Assembly (NCBI GenBank): GCA_946997215.1
Contig: CAMPUL010000004.1
Location: 12,993-76,992 of the forward strand
Origin: Gardnerella vaginalis
GTDB lineage: Bacteria > Actinomycetota > Actinomycetes > Actinomycetales > Bifidobacteriaceae
Reading direction: 5' to 3'
Length of the DNA stretch: 64,000 nucleotides
The position numbers and the translations under genes are program-made. Positions 8,393-16,814 of the stretch are shown here, piece after piece. The notes under the pieces were generated by a model, which made no database searches, was not told the DNA's origin, and saw only the letters and a list, made by a program, of their open reading frames with translations. Within the stretch, counting starts at the first letter, position 1. Each line of letters opens with the position of its first letter.

Positions 8393-8983
8393 ATGCACGT
8401 AATTGCAGGAAGATTTAAGGGCACGCCATTATGCGCCGCAAAGTCATGCACAAGACCAACAACAGACCGCACAAAAGAGGCGATTTTTTCTAGACTCGAC
8501 TCGTGGGGAGTGTGTAGCGGCGCTCGCGTACTCGACTTATTCGCTGGCACTGCAGCTCTAGGTATTGAGGCGATTTCTAGAGGCGCAAAAGAGCTAGTGT
8601 GCGTGGAAGCGAATGCAGCTGCGGCGGCGCTAATTGCAAAAACATTTAAAGTACTACAAAACCAAGGCGCGTGGAGTGAAGATTTGAGCGCGCGCGTAAA
8701 TAAAAAGCGCGCGGAGCAATTTGTGCAAGACTACAGCGGCGAGGCGTTCGATTTGGTGTTTGTAGATCCGCCGTATGCGTTGGAAACAGAGCAAGTTGAG
8801 CGATTAATTGAAAACATGATTAAAAACGGCGTTGTAAGTGATGCTGCAGACACGTTGATTGTTTTGGAGCGTAGCGCGCGCAGTGTTGCTCCTAAGATTT
8901 GCGCGGGGTGGGAGATTTTCGACACGCGCAACTATGGCGAAACTGCTGTAATGTTTATTCAAACCTCGAGCAACAGCAAATAA
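8393..8983 (+). CDS. rsmD: 16S rRNA (guanine(966)-N(2))-methyltransferase RsmD
   Basis: SAM-dependent methyltransferase acting on G966 of 16S rRNA in the assembled small subunit. The N-terminus MHVIAGRFKG with RPTTDRTKEAIFSRL is the RsmD signature. The SAM motif VLDLFAGTAALGIEA starts at residue 46 and the catalytic DPPY is at 125-128. At 196 residues it is normal length. In relatives it usually follows recG or precedes coaD; here a kinase and a nucleoside unit separate it from recG. Confidence 0.94.
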   Translation: MHVIAGRFKGTPLCAAKSCTRPTTDRTKEAIFSRLDSWGVCSGARVLDLFAGTAALGIEAISRGAKELVCVEANAAAAALIAKTFKVLQNQGAWSEDLSARVNKKRAEQFVQDYSGEAFDLVFVDPPYALETEQVERLIENMIKNGVVSDAADTLIVLERSARSVAPKICAGWEIFDTRNYGETAVMFIQTSSNSK

Positions 8984-9007
8984 GAGGAATATGTTCGTGT
9001 CATCTTT

Positions 9008-9059
9008 TGTAGTGCGATTGTATAACGACACGCCGTAAACTCGGTACAATCGCACTACA
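9008..9059. repeat. Family C element, copy 2
   Basis: TGTAGTGCGATTGTA and TACAATCGCACTACA arms with an internal segment GACACGCCGTAAACTCGG. It lies just after rsmD. Confidence 0.85.
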
Positions 9060-9073
9060 GTTTTGCGTGTATG

Positions 9074-9124
9074 TGTAGTGTGTTTGTATCAAAAAACACC
9101 AAAATCAAATACAAACACACTACA
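9074..9124. repeat. Family C element, copy 3 (variant arms)
   Basis: Arms TGTAGTGTGTTTGTA and TACAAACACACTACA. Both arms differ from copy 2 at matching positions, so pairing is preserved. Confidence 0.8.
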
Positions 9125-9127
9125 AGG

Positions 9128-9296
9128 CAGGTAATCGTTAGCGCGGTCTAAGCGCGCTAACGTCTTCGCCGCACGTAAAGTCCACTGGACTTTACGTTTG
9201 AGCGGCTCAGCGAATCGAGGTGATTTCTCGCGCATTATGCAGCTCGAAATCGTCGATTCGCGCTACGCTTTAAGCGCTACGGCAGGTTGGCGCGCT
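9128..9296 (-). repeat. Family A composite repeat, reverse orientation
   Basis: Reverse complement of the copy at 5050-5238 with the same core (AAAGTCCACTGGACTTT on this strand, 9177-9193). Its start module runs into the 3' end of trmD, so the last TrmD residues and the stop codon at 9277-9279 are repeat sequence. Confidence 0.85.
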
Positions 9297-10146
9297 TAGG
9301 CGAATCGCCAGAAACCTCCCACCCAAGGCTAATCAGCGTTTTTCTATCTTGCTTACTAAGCGACTTGCAATCAAGCTTTTCAATCAAATCTGGTCTAATT
9401 TGGCTTGTGCGCGCCAATGCATCGTCTCTGCGGAATCGATCCACTTTAGCGTGGTCTCCCGAAGTGAGAATCGCAGGCACACTAATGCCTCGCCAAGTTG
9501 TTGGTCGCGTGTACTGGTGATGCTCGAGAATCGCGTCCGCGCCCGTATACGACTCTTCCACAATCGACTCGGGGTTACCCATAAAGCCTGGAATCAAGCG
9601 CGTAATGGCCTCTACCATAACGCTAACAGCCACTTCGCCGCCGTTAAGAACGTAGTCGCCAATCGAATATTCGCGCACGTCTACGCCGCGAGACTTGTAG
9701 TATTCTGGGATTCGCGCGTCGTAGCCTTCGTAGCGACCGCATCCAAACACAAGTCGCTTTGCGTTTGCTAATTGCGTTGCGTCTTTTTGCGAAAATAGTG
9801 GTGCAGAAGGATTTGGGAAGATTAGAATTGTGCCATTATCAACGCTATTATTTGCGATGCAGTTATTGTCATCGCAGACATCGCAGACATCGCCGCTGTT
9901 ATCTGCGATATTATTGCCACTAAAAAGCAGCTCATCAAGGCACTCCGACCACACTTCGGACTTCATCACCATTCCAGCGCCGCCCCCAACTGGCGTATCG
10001 TCAACCGATTGATGAACGTCGTGTGTCCATCTTCTAAGATTGTACGCGTTAATTTTAAGCAAGCCATTATCTTGAGCTTTGCCGAGCAAACTCAGATCAA
10101 GCATGCGAAAATATTCAGGGAATACGGAGATTATGTCGATTTGCAT
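9277..10146 (-). CDS. trmD: tRNA (guanine(37)-N(1))-methyltransferase TrmD
   Basis: SPOUT-class methyltransferase that makes m1G37 and prevents frameshifting. Family segments seen: MQIDIISVFPEYF at the start, VFGCGRYEGYDAR, YSIGDYVLNGGEVA (knot region) and HHQYTRPTTWRG. It is 289 residues against about 240-260 usual. One cause is a D/N/C-rich insert near residues 94-125. The other is the C-terminal tail: SGDS is the micro-repeat in a variant form, and KRANLP plus the stop are family A sequence. Last gene of the rpsP-khpA-rimM-trmD unit. Confidence 0.95.
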   Translation of the reverse strand: MQIDIISVFPEYFRMLDLSLLGKAQDNGLLKINAYNLRRWTHDVHQSVDDTPVGGGAGMVMKSEVWSECLDELLFSGNNIADNSGDVCDVCDDNNCIANNSVDNGTILIFPNPSAPLFSQKDATQLANAKRLVFGCGRYEGYDARIPEYYKSRGVDVREYSIGDYVLNGGEVAVSVMVEAITRLIPGFMGNPESIVEESYTGADAILEHHQYTRPTTWRGISVPAILTSGDHAKVDRFRRDDALARTSQIRPDLIEKLDCKSLSKQDRKTLISLGWEVSGDSPKRANLP

Positions 10147-10177
10147 TTTTATAAGCCTTAAGCTTAAATCCTGCGCA

Positions 10178-10774
10178 TTAAAGCCCAGGGATTAAGCCGC
10201 CTGGAGGGTCTAAAGTTAAATATTCGTCTTTAAGATTTACTTCTGGAACAAGCGCTTGAACAAAAGGAACTAGCGCGATTTTATCATCGCCAACTGGCTC
10301 CAAAAGGCGGATTTTAAGCAATGATTGAGCGCCATCAATAACGTCTACAACCTTGCCAATTTCTTGCGGCGCAACTCCAAGTGAATTATTCTTACAAATG
10401 CGCGCGCTAAGACCTACCAAATCCTTGATATACCAAGCATTTTCTTGCTCTAATTCTTCCGCGCTTTGAGCCTTAGTGTAAAGCTCCAAGCCGTTTAATG
10501 CCTCTGCATCATTACGATTTAGACTCTGTTCAAAAAGCAGAATCCAGCGGTTTTTGAAAGTGCGAGCGGACTCAATTGTAAATTCGCGCTTGCCGTCTTG
10601 AGTGTAAAGCACATTGCCTGGTTCAAAGCGATTATAAGGTTCGTCTGTAAATATTTGAACCGTGACTTCGCCTTTTAATCCTTGCGCTTTTCCAATACGA
10701 CAAACCCTCAGTAGGGTGTTTGAACCTTGCTGAGGGTTGTCAAAAAGTTGGTTTTTAGCCACGTTCAATCTCAC
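10178..10774 (-). CDS. rimM: Ribosome maturation factor RimM
   Basis: 16S rRNA processing factor that binds S19 during 30S assembly. Seen: VCRIGKAQGLKGEVTVQIFTD (RimM N-domain) and the PRC-like C-domain (IGKVVDVIDGAQSLLKI, ALVPFVQALVPEVNL, DPPGGL). The start is a GTG whose last bases overlap the TGA of khpA (GTGA at 10771-10774), which suggests translational coupling. About 20 residues precede the usual family start, so an internal start cannot be excluded. Confidence 0.92.
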   Translation of the reverse strand: MRLNVAKNQLFDNPQQGSNTLLRVCRIGKAQGLKGEVTVQIFTDEPYNRFEPGNVLYTQDGKREFTIESARTFKNRWILLFEQSLNRNDAEALNGLELYTKAQSAEELEQENAWYIKDLVGLSARICKNNSLGVAPQEIGKVVDVIDGAQSLLKIRLLEPVGDDKIALVPFVQALVPEVNLKDEYLTLDPPGGLIPGL

Positions 10775-11004
10775 TTACGTACGTCCATAATGTCTACGCG
10801 CACATTGCGACGGCTTAGAGCCTGAACAACAATACGAATAGCATTGGCGGTACGACCGTTTCTTCCAATAACGCGACCGATGTCTTCTGGATTTACGCGC
10901 ACGCGCAAAAGTTCGCCGCGAGCGTTTGAATGAGAACGCACGGATACGTCATCTGGAAAATCCACGATGTTTTTAATGAGATGTTCCACAGCTTGAGCCA
11001 GCAT
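10771..11004 (-). CDS. khpA: KH-domain RNA-binding protein KhpA
   Basis: A single KH domain of 77 residues with the GxxG loop IGRNGRTANAIR. In Gram-positives, KhpA with KhpB/EloR binds RNA and affects cell elongation. It sits between rpsP (2-bp gap) and rimM (overlap), the canonical position. Confidence 0.93.
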   Translation of the reverse strand: MLAQAVEHLIKNIVDFPDDVSVRSHSNARGELLRVRVNPEDIGRVIGRNGRTANAIRIVVQALSRRNVRVDIMDVRK

Positions 11005-11006
11005 GA

Positions 11007-11489
11007 TTACTCAGCCTTTTCCTCGGCTTCGGCAGCTTCAGCGGCCTCTGCTGGTGCTTCAGCTGGAGCTTCTTCAGCTTCGTTTGCAGCAGCTTCTGCT
11101 GCAGCCTGAGCCTTAGCAGCGGCTTCAGACTTAGCAGCCTTCAACTTCTGAGCTTCAGCTTCAACAGCCTCAACGCGAGCCTGTGCATCTGGGCCAGCTT
11201 CGGAAGTCTTCAAAGTACCTTCAGCACCGTCAAGACCCTTGAACTTCTGCCAGTCGCCGGTAATCTTCAAAAGCTTCAACACTGGTTCGGTTGGCTGTGC
11301 GCCAACGCCAAGCCAGTACTGTGCGCGATCAGACTTAATCTGAATCAAAGATGGCTGCTTGTTTGGATCGTAGATGCCGATCTCTTCGATGGACTTGCCG
11401 TTACGCTTGTTGCGCGAATCAGAAATTACAACGCGATAGAAGGCGTAGAACTTCTTGCCCAATCTCTTAAGACGAATCTTGGTTGCCAA
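11007..11489 (-). CDS. rpsP: 30S ribosomal protein S16 with long Ala/Glu tail, TTG start
   Basis: The product begins (M)[20 protein letters not shown] and has EIGIYDP and ALKL-type S16 signatures ([11 protein letters not shown]). The S16 core is about 85 residues; residues 90-160 form an Ala/Glu/Lys-rich tail, as is common in bifidobacteria. There is no ATG or GTG at the right place. The start is the TTG at 11487-11489, placed after AAGGAGAG at normal spacing. First gene of the rpsP-khpA-rimM-trmD unit. Confidence 0.93.
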   Translation of the reverse strand: MATKIRLKRLGKKFYAFYRVVISDSRNKRNGKSIEEIGIYDPNKQPSLIQIKSDRAQYWLGVGAQPTEPVLKLLKITGDWQKFKGLDGAEGTLKTSEAGPDAQARVEAVEAEAQKLKAAKSEAAAKAQAAAEAAANEAEEAPAEAPAEAAEAAEAEEKAE

Positions 11490-11691
11490 AATGGCTCTCC
11501 TTATAACTAGAGTCGTAGAATTTCGCTCGGGTGTGGGGCACTCCTTGCGAGTTCCACTGTTCCTCGCGTGGTCGATAAGAGGGCTTCGATTCACGCGAAT
11601 AACTTTTCTATTATGACTGATTGCGTGGACTATTCGTTTTGCTGAGAATGTACATAATTTGTTCCGATTTTTCGTACAAAGTACATCACCA

Positions 11692-11962
11692 AGTGCGGTA
11701 GAGATTCGAGATTTTTCGCAGCGGATGAAGCGAACCTCAGCATCTTTGATGGTGATTCGCTGAAGCAGCAAGAAAAATCGAGAATCTCGGTGATGAAAGC
11801 TACACAAAAGTTTAGATATTCAGAAGGTTTGATGTATTTCTCTACGAGCAATAAATAGCGCCATACTGAGGCCTTGGAATATTAACGTTCATAAGACCCC
11901 CGTAAAGGAGCGCGTCACTTGCGAGGAGAGAAATACTCAAACCTCGCGCAATACCAAATAGG
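11692..11962 (-). repeat. Family B repeat, copy 2 (full length, reverse)
   Basis: Reverse complement of the unit at 33216-33478. In order it has GCGCGAGGTTTGAGTATTTC, GAACGTTAATATTC, GGCGCTATTTATTGCTCGTA, ACATCAAACCTTCTGAATAT, CACCGAGATTCTCG, CACCATCAAAGATGCTGAGG and GCGAAAAATCTCGAATCTC. It fills most of the 11490-12013 gap and points toward rpsP. A short end fragment of family A (CTACTAATAGCCGTGAGG) follows at 11983-12010. Confidence 0.85.
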
Positions 11963-12013
11963 AAAGCGCGCTACGCTATTCCTAGCGGCTACTAATAGCC
12001 GTGAGGAATAGAG

Positions 12014-13252
12014 TTATAGGGGGATTGAAACGCAAACGATTAGCGCAAAGTGGTCGCTGCCGTCCACGCGAATCGTGCTTTGCTCTGTGGGTTTAGCGTT
12101 GCAGCCTGTTGATTTTACTAACACATGGTCAAGCGCAAGATTCGGCCATTTTTGCCACGTTGGCCAAGTCTTTAATCGCTTGCCGATTTGCATTGATGCG
12201 TCTAAAAATCCTGATTTTAGTAGTGTTCTAAAGCTTGGGTGGTCTGGAGTGGAGTTTAAGTCTCCGCCGATTATTGTGACTTTTTTGACGTTGCTTTCAT
12301 TGTGATTTTCGCCGATTTTTGCAAGCGCCATTATTCCGCTGCTCCAAGCCGCACATCCGCGCATAGGCGATTTTGGATGCGCTGATGCGAATGTTATTAA
12401 AAGATTTTCCGCACATGAGTCGCCAGAAACCGCAGAATCGCCAGAAACCGCCGTAACAATTGGCACGTTTGCTGCATCAATCTTAATCGACTTACCAAAA
12501 GATTTAACATTGTTTAGTCGCGTATAAATCGCGTTAAATCCGCCATTTTCGTGGTTGTTCGCGTTGCCTAATTGCACATGCGCAAAATCACGCTTAATGC
12601 CAAGTTTTTCAAGGTTTTTTACAAGTTTTTTGCTTACTTCTTGCAAAAGAATCGTATCGATTTTATACGTTTTTGCGATCTTTATTATTTGACTTGCGTT
12701 TGCGTGGCCATATCTGCAATTAAGCGTCATAACGCGGATTTCTAGTGATTTTTCTAGCGATTTTTCTCGTAATTTTTCCTGCGTTTGTTCCCGTTTTTGC
12801 TGTTTTTGGGAACAAATGCGGGCATGTGTTCTTGCGTTTGTTCCCGTTTTTGCTGTTTTTGGGAACAAATGCGGGCATGTGTTCTTGCGTTTGTTCCCGT
12901 TTTTGCTGTTTTGGTAAACAAACACGGGCATGTGTTCTTGCGTTTGTTCCCGCAATCGTCTTGAGAAATACGGCGAATACGACTTCAAAGAGATTACGAA
13001 CAACACAATATATGCAACGCACAAAAATACGTAAGATTTATAAAATTCATTTTGCGAGCGTGTTGCAACTGCAGCCACAGCGCTGGCGATTAGCCCAAGT
13101 GCCGCGCAAAATGGCGCAATCGGAAGCAGTGCAATAACATAGGGCAGTGGTTTTAGCCCGTCTGCTCCAGCTGGCAGCCACCTAAGTAGCTGCCAAGCTA
13201 GAAGCAAAACAAGCGTAACGAGCAAAATCGCAAGTAAAATCGAGTAAATCAT
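12014..13252 (-). CDS. Membrane-anchored endonuclease/exonuclease/phosphatase family protein carrying a 53-bp repeat array
   Basis: Residues 1-110 contain three hydrophobic segments. Residues from about 180 form an EEP domain (IRVMTLNCRYG, TILLQEVSKKL, GGDLNSTPDHPSF, LALDHVLVK, GSDHFALIV), giving catalytic Glu, Asp and His in the expected order. The substrate (nucleic acid, lipid or sugar phosphate) is unknown. Between membrane part and catalytic domain is a charged linker encoded by three 53-bp family D units plus a partial one (12781-12960). A double TAVSGDSAVSGDS micro-repeat lies near residues 265-278. Confidence 0.8.
   Translation of the reverse strand: MIYSILLAILLVTLVLLLAWQLLRWLPAGADGLKPLPYVIALLPIAPFCAALGLIASAVAAVATRSQNEFYKSYVFLCVAYIVLFVISLKSYSPYFSRRLREQTQEHMPVFVYQNSKNGNKRKNTCPHLFPKTAKTGTNARTHARICSQKQQKREQTQEKLREKSLEKSLEIRVMTLNCRYGHANASQIIKIAKTYKIDTILLQEVSKKLVKNLEKLGIKRDFAHVQLGNANNHENGGFNAIYTRLNNVKSFGKSIKIDAANVPIVTAVSGDSAVSGDSCAENLLITFASAHPKSPMRGCAAWSSGIMALAKIGENHNESNVKKVTIIGGDLNSTPDHPSFRTLLKSGFLDASMQIGKRLKTWPTWQKWPNLALDHVLVKSTGCNAKPTEQSTIRVDGSDHFALIVCVSIPL
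12781..12960. repeat. Tandem array of family D units, period 53 bp, inside a coding region
   Basis: GCGTTTGTTCCCGTTTTTGC begins at 12781, 12834 and 12887, and again (truncated) at 12940. Each unit contains TTTGTTCCC and GGGAACAAA-type arms. The period is not a multiple of three, so each unit is read in a different frame. Three units add 159 bp and restore frame. Confidence 0.9.
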
Positions 13253-13303
13253 CTACTGATTATTCGCATTATCTGGTTATTTTCGTTATTTGCGTTATTC
13301 ACA

Positions 13304-15010
13304 TTATCTGCCGAAAAGACCTGCGAGTCCGCCGCCCAAGTTTGGCGGTAAATCAGGCATTCCGCCAGCAAAATCGCCTTCGCCGCTCATAAGGTTTTGA
13401 AGATTTTCTGGCAGATTATTAGGCAAATCCTGCTTCTTCTTCATAAAAGCAGATTCGCCATTCGCGTCATCGCCATCATTTGCATTATTTGCATAAGAAT
13501 TTCCAGACAAGCGGTCTCTGAGCGCGCGCTCCTCGGCCTCGCGGCGCATAGGATTGCCAGACTTTCCGCCCTTCTTCTTGCTCTTTTTGTCTTTGCGCTT
13601 CGACTTTCCTGCGCCGCCGCCAAACCCAGGCATTCCGCCCATTCCTGGCATTCCAGCGCCGCCGCCATTGCTCATGCGCTTCATCATCTTAGCCGCTTGC
13701 TCAAAGCGTTGCAAAAGCGCATTCACTGCGGAAACTGAAACGCCCGCGCCAGCTGCGATACGCGCGCGCCTAGAACCATCAATAATCTTGGTGTCTTTGC
13801 GCTCCTTAGGCGTCATCGAGCGAATAATCGCCTCTGTGCGGTCTATCTCGCGGTCGTCAAACTGCTCAAGCTCTTGCCTGTGCGCCGCCATTCCAGGCAT
13901 CATGCCAAGAATTTTCTTCATAGAACCAAGCTTTTTAACCTGCTGAAGCTGATCCAAAAAGTCGTCTAGTCCAAAAGTTCCTTCGGAAATCTTAGCCGCC
14001 GCTTTTCGAGACTCTTCCTCGTCGAACTGCTTTTGTGCATTCTCAATAAGCGTTAGAATATCGCCCATATCTAGGATTCTGGAAGCCATTCTATCTGGAT
14101 GGAAAATCTCAAAATCCTTCAAACCTTCGCCAGTAGAAGCGAACAAAATCGGCTTGCCTGTAACGCTTGCAACAGATAGTGCAGCGCCGCCTCTCGCATC
14201 GCCATCTAACTTAGAAAGCACAACGCCCGTAAAGTCAACGCCCTCGTTAAATGCTTGAGCTGTGCGAACAGCATCCTGACCAATCATGGCGTCTATAACA
14301 AACAGAATTTCTTGCGGATTAACAGCATCGCGAATTTCGCGCGCTTGATGCATAAGAGCATCGTCCACGCCAAGGCGACCAGCGGTATCGATAATAACCG
14401 TGTCGTACATTTTTGCGCGCGCGTAGTCAATGGAATCTCGCGCAACTTTAACAGGGTCTCCAGTGGCTAAACCAGCCGAAACAACTTCGCTGCCGCCGTC
14501 ACTTTGCACACCTCGCTCTGGCGCAAAAACTGCCACGCCTGCGCGCTCGGCAACAACCTCAAGCTGCGTAACGGCGTTAGGACGTTGCAAATCCGCCGCA
14601 ACAAGCAAAGGCGTATGCCCAGAATCCTTAAGCCAGTAACCCAACTTTCCTGCGAGCGTTGTTTTACCAGCGCCTTGCAAACCAGCAAGCATGATTACGG
14701 TTGGGGGGTATTTTGCAAAATTCAGCGGCCGCTCAACGCCTGCGCCCAAAACGTTTGTAAGCTCGTCGTTTACAATTCGCACAACCTGTTGAGCAGGATT
14801 TAGTGCGCTAGAAACCTCTTCGCCTAGTGCGCGCTCGCGAATTTTAGCGGTAAAAGATCGCACAACGTCTAGAGCCACGTCTGCGTCTAAAAGCGCGCGG
14901 CGGATTTCGCGAATTGTGCCGTCTATGTCGGAATCGGAGAGTTTACCTTTTCTGCGCAAGTGCTTGAATGCGCCAGAAAGTCTTTCTGTTAACGAACTAA
15001 ATGCTGCCAT
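13304..15010 (-). CDS. ffh: Signal recognition particle protein Ffh
   Basis: SRP54 GTPase that binds signal sequences with SRP RNA and targets ribosomes to FtsY. Seen: NG domain with P-loop GLQGAGKTT (110-118), DTAGRLGVDDALM and SKLDGDARGGAALS. The M domain with LGMMPGM, SGMT-like SMTPKER, GSRRARIAAGAGVSV follows. The C-terminal tail is rich in Gly/Met, then Lys, and is longer than in E. coli (568 residues in all), as in other actinobacteria. TAGAAT lies 9 bp upstream of the ATG and no Shine-Dalgarno is clear, so a short or leaderless transcript is possible. Confidence 0.96.
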   Translation of the reverse strand: MAAFSSLTERLSGAFKHLRRKGKLSDSDIDGTIREIRRALLDADVALDVVRSFTAKIRERALGEEVSSALNPAQQVVRIVNDELTNVLGAGVERPLNFAKYPPTVIMLAGLQGAGKTTLAGKLGYWLKDSGHTPLLVAADLQRPNAVTQLEVVAERAGVAVFAPERGVQSDGGSEVVSAGLATGDPVKVARDSIDYARAKMYDTVIIDTAGRLGVDDALMHQAREIRDAVNPQEILFVIDAMIGQDAVRTAQAFNEGVDFTGVVLSKLDGDARGGAALSVASVTGKPILFASTGEGLKDFEIFHPDRMASRILDMGDILTLIENAQKQFDEEESRKAAAKISEGTFGLDDFLDQLQQVKKLGSMKKILGMMPGMAAHRQELEQFDDREIDRTEAIIRSMTPKERKDTKIIDGSRRARIAAGAGVSVSAVNALLQRFEQAAKMMKRMSNGGGAGMPGMGGMPGFGGGAGKSKRKDKKSKKKGGKSGNPMRREAEERALRDRLSGNSYANNANDGDDANGESAFMKKKQDLPNNLPENLQNLMSGEGDFAGGMPDLPPNLGGGLAGLFGR

Positions 15011-15061
15011 AATTGCTCTATTCTACAGGTTGTTTGGAATGTTTTGTTATATTGCTTTTGC

Positions 15062-16648
15062 TTAAGACAAATGCCACGATGACCCTTGTGCGGAATCTTC
15101 GATTACAACTCCAGCGGCAGTTAAAGAGTCGCGAATCGCGTCTGCGCGTGCAAAATCCTTAGCCGCGCGCGCAATCGCCCTTTGTTCCAGCTGATTTGTA
15201 ATCAAAGATTCAAGAGCCTTGTGTTCTGCGTTTGCGCCATTACTTATGTCTTCTCCTAAATCTTGCGATTTTTGCGTGTTGCGGCGCCATTGTGGAGAGT
15301 AAGGGTCTAGTCCAAGCGTGTCTAGCATTGCACGAACTTGCAAAACACAAGTCTTAAGAAGGCTTTTAATGCTATCGTTTTGGTTATCGTTTTGGCCTTG
15401 CGCATAGTCGTCCAAAAGCGCGTTACCAGAGCGAATCGCAGTAAAAATCGCAGCCAACGCGCCCGAAACGTTAATATCGTCGTTCATAGCTTTAGTAAAA
15501 TCTTCTGGAAGATTATCCGCATCAACACTTTGAACTTCCGCATAATCTGGCTGATTTTCGATTACGCGGCCAGCGCGCTCGAGGAAGTTAGATATGCGAT
15601 CATAAGCAGATTGCGCTTCGTTCAAAGATTGATCCGACCACTCAAGCATTGCGCGATATTGCACGCCGCCTAGCGCGTATCGCACAACCCACGCGGATTT
15701 TTGAGCCAAAACAGATGGAACCGAAAGGCCATTTCCAAGGGATTTGCTCATTTTTTCGCCTTTAGATGTAACCCAAGCGGAATGCATCCACACGTTTGCG
15801 CTTTTCCAGCCGGCAGCAAGTGTTTGTGCCATCTCATTCTCGTGGTGTGGGAAGCGCAAGTCTAGTCCGCCGCCATGAATGTCGAAAGAATCACCAAGAT
15901 AGCGGTGACTCATTGCGGAGCATTCAATGTGCCATCCTGGTCGGCCTGCTCCAAACGGCGTATTCCAGCGCGCGTCTTTTTGGTCAAAATCGCAAGGTGC
16001 TTTCCAAAGTGCAAAATCGCGAGCATCGTGCTTATCTGGGCTTGCGTCGGCAGGGTCAATCGGATTGTATTTGTCGGCTTTGCTGGCTTCATTGCTGCTA
16101 TCTGAATTGCCATTTTGATGCGTTAGCGCGCCGTAATCTTTCCAACTTGGAACACTAAAATACACGTTTCCAGTAGGATTGCCATTTGCGTCTGTTATTG
16201 CGTAAGCGTGTCCGCGATCAATAAGGCGCTGTATAAGTTCCACCATGTCGTTTATGTGACCAGTTGCGCGCGGCTCCACAGTTGGCGGCATAACGCCAAG
16301 CGTATCGTAAGCTTTAGTGAATTCGCGCTCGTAAATGTACGCGCGCTGCCACCATGTTTGGCCATTTTCACTAGCTTTTTTGATGATTTTATCGTCTATA
16401 TCTGTAACGTTTCTAACAAAAGTAACACTGTAGCCAAGGCGTAAAAGCCATCGTCTTACAATGTCGAAGGCGATTGCTGCGCGAATATGACCTATGTGCG
16501 GCGAGCTTTGCACAGTTGCACCACACACGTACATTCCAACGTGACCAGGAGTAACGGTTGTAAACTCGCTAGTGTTGTGCGTTGCTGTGTTATATAAGCG
16601 CAATCGCGCGGCTGCGGATGTAAGAGTTCTGTTCGTATTTTCAAGCAT
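15062..16648 (-). CDS. cysS: Cysteinyl-tRNA synthetase
   Basis: Charges tRNA-Cys. Class I signatures: MYVCGATVQSSPHIGH (zinc Cys plus HIGH) and KMSKSLGN. A further zinc-site block is WHIECSAMSHRYLG with FPHHENEMAQ. I start it at MLENTNRTL (16648). The open frame continues 18 codons upstream, but that part is a fragment of family A (TAACGTCTTCG at 16683-16694) and is not conserved protein. 528 residues. It does not overlap ffh. Confidence 0.95.
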   Translation of the reverse strand: MLENTNRTLTSAAARLRLYNTATHNTSEFTTVTPGHVGMYVCGATVQSSPHIGHIRAAIAFDIVRRWLLRLGYSVTFVRNVTDIDDKIIKKASENGQTWWQRAYIYEREFTKAYDTLGVMPPTVEPRATGHINDMVELIQRLIDRGHAYAITDANGNPTGNVYFSVPSWKDYGALTHQNGNSDSSNEASKADKYNPIDPADASPDKHDARDFALWKAPCDFDQKDARWNTPFGAGRPGWHIECSAMSHRYLGDSFDIHGGGLDLRFPHHENEMAQTLAAGWKSANVWMHSAWVTSKGEKMSKSLGNGLSVPSVLAQKSAWVVRYALGGVQYRAMLEWSDQSLNEAQSAYDRISNFLERAGRVIENQPDYAEVQSVDADNLPEDFTKAMNDDINVSGALAAIFTAIRSGNALLDDYAQGQNDNQNDSIKSLLKTCVLQVRAMLDTLGLDPYSPQWRRNTQKSQDLGEDISNGANAEHKALESLITNQLEQRAIARAAKDFARADAIRDSLTAAGVVIEDSAQGSSWHLS

Positions 16649-16814
16649 AATCTCAATTATATGTTTAGCTAATAACTCCGCGCTAACGTCTTCGTCGCGC
16701 AAAATGCGTAGATAGGCATAGGACTATGATTGTTCGCAGGTAAAAGTCACAGATAGAAGTCGCAAGTAACCGCGCTTTAATTTTGATTACTAAAATCGCA
16801 AGAAAGGATTGAAA

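Noticed and set aside
11490..11807. Upstream extension of the S16 frame to 11807
   Set aside because: The extension covers family B repeat DNA and the rpsP promoter region. The TTG at 11487-11489 after AAGGAGAG matches the S16 N-terminus.
12781..12960. Tandem 53-bp units as a CRISPR array
   Set aside because: There are no unique spacers; the units are contiguous copies of a dispersed hairpin, lie inside a gene, and no cas genes are present.
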